Source: Burkholderiales bacterium (GTDB taxonomy: Bacteria > Pseudomonadota > Gammaproteobacteria > Burkholderiales > Burkholderiaceae_B). Taken from it: a DNA stretch of 8,750 bases. Where the stretch lies: the NCBI GenBank assembly GCA_005788065.1, contig SXZD01000180.1:1-8750 (forward strand). The letters are read 5' to 3'. This document shows positions 5,796 to 8,750 of the stretch, in pieces; position 1 is the stretch's first letter, and every line of letters begins with the position of its first letter. A program made the translations under genes and the position numbers. The notes below the pieces were generated by a model that saw only the letters and a list, made by a program, of their open reading frames with translations, had not been told where the DNA came from and did not search any database.

Positions 5796-7703
5796 TCAGG
5801 CTGCATCAGCTCGCTGGTTGATCTTTTTCAGATGAACCAGCAACAGTGAGATGGCTGCTGGCGTCATACCGGAGATTCGCCCCGCCTGGCCGATGGTCTC
5901 CGGCCGGTGGGCGGCGAGCTTTTGCTGTACCTCCTTGCTCAGGCCGCGCACATCGGCATAGTTCAGGCCTTCAGGGATGCGCGTGGTTTCGTGATTCAAT
6001 TGCTTGTTGATCTCTGTCTTCTGGCGAGCCACATATCCCTCATACTTGACCTCTATCTCGACCAACTCCGCTTCAAGACCGGTCAGGGGTTGTGATGACA
6101 CCGGAGATCCGTCAGCCTTATTCAGCGTCATCAGCGACGTATAGTCAACACCAGGTCGCTTGAGCACATCTGCCAACGTGTATTCCCGCTCAAAAGCTTG
6201 ACCGACCACCCGTTGCGCCTCGTGCGCCTCGATGATGCGGGGGTTCACCCATGTGGACCGCAGTCGTTGAATCTCAGCGGCAACGGCATCACGCTTGCGG
6301 CAGAAGGCATCCCAACGTACATCATCGACGCAGCCCATTTCCCGACCGATGGCAGTCAGGCGAGCGTCCGCATTGTCCTCACGCAAACTCAGCCTGTACT
6401 CCGCACGACTGGTGAACATGCGATAAGGCTCTGTCACGCCCCGGGTGATCAGGTCATCCACCAGAACACCCAGATAGGCCTCATCCCGCCGCGGCAACCA
6501 TGGATCGCGCTGTTGTACATAGCGCGCAGCATTCAGCCCGGCAAACAAGCCCTGTGCTGCTGCCTCCTCGTATCCTGTCGTGCCATTGATCTGGCCTGCG
6601 CAAAACAGGCCATGAATGTGACGACTTTCGAAAGACGCCTTCAGCCCCCGCGGGTCAAAATAATCATACTCAATGGCATAACCAGGCCTCAGAATGTGCG
6701 CATTCTCAAGCCCCCTAATCGAATGGATCAGGTCCAACTGCACATCAAAGGGCAGACTGGTCGACACACCGTTCGGATAAAACTCATGCGTCTGCAGCCC
6801 CTCAGGCTCTAGGAAAATCTGGTGGGAATCCTTGTCTGCAAAGCGATGAATCTTGTCCTCAATGGAGGGGCAATAGCGAGGCCCGACGCCTTCGATGACG
6901 CCTGTGTACATGGGGCTACGATCCAGGCCCCCACGGATGATGTCATGGGTACGCTCGTTGGTATGCGTAATCCAGCAGGGCAGCTGCTGTGGATGCAGCG
7001 CCGCGCTTCCCATAAACGAGAACACCGGAACGGGATCGAGATCACCGGGCTGCTCTGTCATGACAGAAAAATCAATCGTCCGGCCATCAATGCGGGGGGG
7101 CGTGCCTGTTTTCAGGCGACCCTGCGGCAGATTCAACTCCTTGAGTCGTTGGCCGAGACTGACGGCAGGCGGATCACCCGCCCTGCCGCCGGAATAGTTC
7201 TGCAAACCCACATGGATACGCCCGTTTAGAAACGTACCAGCAGTCAGCACCACAGCAGGCGCCATGAAGCGCAGACCAATCTGCGTTACTGCACCTGCCA
7301 CCCGGTCGCCTTCCAGCAGAAGGTCATCCACCGCCTGCTGAAACAGCCAAAGGTTGGGCTGATTCTCCAAACGCGTGCGGATAGCAGCTCGGTAAAGAAC
7401 CCGGTCAGCCTGGGCGCGCGTGGCCCGTACAGCTGGCCCTTTGGAACTGTTCAATATGCGGAACTGGATGCCGGCCTCATCGGTTGCAATGGCCATTGCG
7501 CCACCCAGAGCATCCACTTCCTTGACCAGATGGCCTTTGCCAATGCCACCAATCGAAGGGTTGCAGGACATCTGACCCAGCGTCTCGATGTTATGGGTCA
7601 GCAGCAGAGTTTTCAGCCCCATTCGGGCACTGACCAACGCGGCCTCTGTACCGGCATGACCACCACCGACAACAATCACATCAAAACGCTTGGGGAATTC
7701 CAT
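5796..7703 (-). CDS. mnmG: tRNA uridine-34 5-carboxymethylaminomethyl modification enzyme, FAD subunit (MnmG/GidA)
   Basis: MnmG works with the GTPase MnmE to build the cmnm5 group on wobble U34 of certain tRNAs, using FAD, NADH and a folate donor. From the ATG at 7703 the protein has 635 residues, close to the 629 of E. coli. Near the N-terminus is the FAD-binding FDVIVVGGGHAGTEAA (7-22). The catalytic cysteines are visible: Cys47 in GQMSCNPSIGG, the same number as in E. coli, and Cys278 in PRYCPSIEDK. GQINGTTGYEEAA is at 370-382 and the C-terminal MnmE/tRNA-binding helical domain has SGMTPAAISLLL near 611-622. The frame could begin at a TTG at 7721, adding six residues. I prefer ATG because the Cys numbering and family N-terminus fit. 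Neither start has a good ribosome binding site. It heads the operon with rsmG, parA and parB. Confidence 0.97.
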   Translation of the reverse strand: MEFPKRFDVIVVGGGHAGTEAALVSARMGLKTLLLTHNIETLGQMSCNPSIGGIGKGHLVKEVDALGGAMAIATDEAGIQFRILNSSKGPAVRATRAQADRVLYRAAIRTRLENQPNLWLFQQAVDDLLLEGDRVAGAVTQIGLRFMAPAVVLTAGTFLNGRIHVGLQNYSGGRAGDPPAVSLGQRLKELNLPQGRLKTGTPPRIDGRTIDFSVMTEQPGDLDPVPVFSFMGSAALHPQQLPCWITHTNERTHDIIRGGLDRSPMYTGVIEGVGPRYCPSIEDKIHRFADKDSHQIFLEPEGLQTHEFYPNGVSTSLPFDVQLDLIHSIRGLENAHILRPGYAIEYDYFDPRGLKASFESRHIHGLFCAGQINGTTGYEEAAAQGLFAGLNAARYVQQRDPWLPRRDEAYLGVLVDDLITRGVTEPYRMFTSRAEYRLSLREDNADARLTAIGREMGCVDDVRWDAFCRKRDAVAAEIQRLRSTWVNPRIIEAHEAQRVVGQAFEREYTLADVLKRPGVDYTSLMTLNKADGSPVSSQPLTGLEAELVEIEVKYEGYVARQKTEINKQLNHETTRIPEGLNYADVRGLSKEVQQKLAAHRPETIGQAGRISGMTPAAISLLLVHLKKINQRADAA

Positions 7704-7742
7704 GGCAAACCGACCAGACAAGACACTGAGGGGAGGAGGGGG

Positions 7743-7771
7743 ATTATAGGCGTTTGCGCCTCAGCGGAGAA
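7743..7771 (-). promoter_or_regulatory. Possible promoter of the mnmG-rsmG-parAB operon
   Basis: A perfect -10 box TATAAT lies at 7743-7748 on the minus strand. At 17 bases distance the -35 region (7766-7771, TTCTCC) matches the consensus poorly, three of six. The expected transcription start near 7736 gives a leader of about 33 bases before the mnmG ATG. The weak -35 suggests either low activity or help from an activator. The parS cluster lies just upstream. Confidence 0.4.
7748..7761. repeat. Short inverted repeat in the mnmG promoter spacer
   Basis: AGGCG and CGCCT flank a four-base loop immediately upstream of the mnmG -10 box, overlapping it by one base. No U-run follows, so it is not a terminator of the permease gene. 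It could be an operator-like element or chance. Confidence 0.25.
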
Positions 7772-7782
7772 GACTTTAGAGA

Positions 7783-7798
7783 TGTTTCACGGCTGTCT
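7783..7798. promoter_or_regulatory. parS half-site
   Basis: TGTTTCAC at 7783-7790 is a perfect left half of the parS consensus. The right half is mostly absent, with 10 of 16 positions matching overall. Its would-be centre is 26 bases from the next parS centre. It may be a decayed site or a chance match; strong ParB binding is unlikely. Confidence 0.3.
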
Positions 7799-7804
7799 TG
7801 TGCT

Positions 7805-7828
7805 GTTTTGTTCCACGTGGAACAAAAC
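7805..7828. promoter_or_regulatory. parS variant site in a 24-base perfect palindrome
   Basis: The core TGTTCCACGTGGAACA (7809-7824) is a fully symmetric parS variant, with C and G at the positions flanking CACGTG. Such versions are known from Pseudomonas. The symmetry continues for four more bases on each side (GTTT and AAAC), making a perfect palindrome of 24 bases. It lies about 60 bases upstream of the probable mnmG -10 box. Confidence 0.88.
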
Positions 7829-7847
7829 TCGAGTGATTTGTCAGAAG

Positions 7848-7863
7848 CGTTTCACGTGGAACA
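7848..7863. promoter_or_regulatory. Second intergenic parS-like site, asymmetric
   Basis: CGTTTCACGTGGAACA differs from the consensus at the first base and at one inner position, so 14 of 16 match. It combines one half of the TTTCAC type with one half of the GTGGAA type. Its centre is 39 bases from the neighbouring palindromic site, and it ends 22 bases from the permease stop codon. Confidence 0.78.
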
Positions 7864-7885
7864 TCGTCGCTTGATGACCCCGCTG

Positions 7886-8695
7886 CTACGAACGAACGGA
7901 ACCGAAGACTGAAAGGCCGCTGACAAGCGGTGCATATGCGTCAAACCCTGTCTTCGCAATCAACACCATCACAACAGCCAGCAGAACCCGTCTCACCAGC
8001 GCAGCACCATGTGCCAATGCCAGTGTAGATCCGATATGTGAACCCAGCAAGTTGAATACGGCCATTCCCAGACCCAAACCGACCAGCAAGTGTCCGTCCA
8101 TGCCAAAACGCAGGAGGGCCGCCAGATTGCAAGCCACATTGACAAACTTTGCGCAGGCTGTCGCCATCAGAAAATCAAAGCCCAGCAAAGCGACAAACCC
8201 CAGCATCAGAAACGTACCGGTACCGGGTCCAAAAATACCATCATAAAACCCGATACTGAAACCCAAGGCGGACGCTATGGCACGCTTCTGGCCATTGGAC
8301 CATGACCGGTTCTGCGCATGCAAACCAAACGATTTGTTTCGCCAGGTGTACCAAGCCACTGCGGACAAAAGGATGGGCACGGTCAGCGCCATCCACTGCC
8401 GGGGAACAAAAGACAAGGCCCAGGCACCCGCAAATGCGCCGGGCAAAGCGGCCAGAACAGCCGGAGTCAGCGTGTTCCACGGAACAGTCACCCGCCTTGC
8501 ATAGCGGATAGCGGCACCGGATGTCCCTACGATGGATGACAGCTTGTTGGTGCCGAACACTAAGGGATACGACTGGTTGCCCAAAACCTGCAGCAATGCA
8601 GGTATCTGGATCAAGCCGCCACCACCGGCCATCGAGTCAACCAGACCGGCGAACAGGGCGGCAAACAACAGCAGCATCAAGTCAAGGGTATCCAT
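7886..8695 (-). CDS. TSUP-family membrane permease, YfcA-like (probable sulfite/organosulfur or related anion exporter)
   Basis: This is a multi-pass inner-membrane protein of the TauE/SafE (TSUP, DUF81) family. The 269 residues are mostly hydrophobic, with about eight membrane segments. The family's two-fold internal repeat is visible. The first half starts with FAGLVDSMAGGGGLIQIPAL at 15-34 followed by GTNKLSSIVGT. The second half starts with GFYDGIFGPGTGTFLMLGF at 149-167 followed by TACAKFVNVACN. Both patterns resemble E. coli YfcA. The family moves sulfonates, sulfite, sulfoacetate or similar anions, and the substrate here cannot be read from the sequence. I use the ATG at 8695; a GTG directly before it would add one residue. 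The ribosome binding site (AGAAAG) is weak. The stop at 7888 borders the parS cluster. Confidence 0.88.
   Translation of the reverse strand: MDTLDLMLLLFAALFAGLVDSMAGGGGLIQIPALLQVLGNQSYPLVFGTNKLSSIVGTSGAAIRYARRVTVPWNTLTPAVLAALPGAFAGAWALSFVPRQWMALTVPILLSAVAWYTWRNKSFGLHAQNRSWSNGQKRAIASALGFSIGFYDGIFGPGTGTFLMLGFVALLGFDFLMATACAKFVNVACNLAALLRFGMDGHLLVGLGLGMAVFNLLGSHIGSTLALAHGAALVRRVLLAVVMVLIAKTGFDAYAPLVSGLSVFGSVRS
8473..8486. other. parS-like sequence lacking two central bases
   Basis: TGTTCCACGGAACA lies inside the permease gene, encoding part of VPWNT. It equals the palindromic parS variant at 7809 with the central GT removed. ParB reads fixed half-site spacing, so binding is not expected. It is recorded because of its nearness to true sites. 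Confidence 0.3.
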
Positions 8696-8750
8696 CACAT
8701 CTTTCTGCGGACATCGGCATAGGGGACTTCCATCATGGAAGTACCCCTGC
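8695..8750 (-). CDS. Possible 3' end of an upstream gene overlapping the permease start
   Basis: One frame is open from the window edge to a TGA that overlaps the permease ATG by one base (TGATG). Its visible end reads GTSMMEVPYADVRRKM. Such an overlap is common between co-transcribed, translationally coupled genes. The piece is only 17 codons, and a second frame is also open here, so this could be chance. I do not recognise the protein. Confidence 0.3.
   Translation of the reverse strand, partial: RGTSMMEVPYADVRRKM
8721..8748. repeat. Imperfect inverted repeat upstream of the permease
   Basis: AGGGG-A-CTTCCAT and ATGGAAG-TA-CCCCT face each other across a single base, with one bulged position. 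It could fold as a hairpin in the message before the permease. No U-run follows on either strand within view. If the upstream frame is real, the repeat lies inside its coding end. Confidence 0.4.

Noticed and set aside
6988..6996. TGTGGATGC as a DnaA box, suggesting an origin
   Set aside because: It differs at two of nine positions from TGTGGATAA, stands alone, and lies inside mnmG. No cluster of boxes or AT-rich unwinding region is seen.
7704..7721. A TTG start for mnmG adding MSGRFA
   Set aside because: No ribosome binding site favours it. The ATG at 7703 gives the family N-terminus and places the catalytic Cys at 47 as in E. coli.
7722..7885. The 24-base palindrome region as a terminator for the permease gene
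   Set aside because: The arms match the ParB site core and no U-run follows at the right distance, so the parS explanation is better.

Overview
The window is a compact, conserved bacterial housekeeping segment. Every confident gene lies on the minus strand, so transcription runs from the right end to the left end. Read in that direction the order is: a TSUP/YfcA-like membrane permease, a short parS-rich intergenic region, mnmG (gidA), rsmG (gidB), parA (soj), parB (spo0J), then atpI, atpB, atpE, atpF, atpH and the first part of atpA. This gidA-gidB-parA-parB block running straight into the F-type ATP synthase operon is typical of Proteobacteria near the chromosome origin. The moderately high GC and the look of the proteins (an AtpF starting MNLNATLFAQ, a 177-residue delta subunit, an MnmG starting with FDVIVVGGGHAG near residue 7) suggest a betaproteobacterium, most likely Burkholderiales. 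I cannot name a genus from the sequence alone.

Right part (7704-8750): the permease gene begins with a TGATG stop/start overlap, which hints at the 3' end of another gene at the window edge. Between the permease and mnmG lie 182 bases with two full parS-type ParB sites, one half-site, and a probable mnmG promoter with a good -10 box.

Middle (3364-7703): mnmG, rsmG, parA and parB are separated by only 9, 10 and 4 bases and look like one operon. MnmG and RsmG modify tRNA and 16S rRNA. ParA and ParB segregate the chromosome by acting on parS. A perfect parS lies inside the start of rsmG, so the system and its binding sites are interleaved.

Left part (1-3363): a strong sigma70-like promoter just upstream of atpI drives the ATP synthase operon. 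The membrane sector (i, a, c, b) comes first, then the F1 delta and alpha subunits. The c-subunit gene has the best ribosome binding site and a U-rich leader, as expected for the subunit made in the largest amount.

I found no mobile element, CRISPR array, tRNA or rRNA, and no convincing rho-independent terminator. No new system is evident. The points most worth a second look are the parS cluster and its variants, and the small regulatory structures before atpE and atpI.
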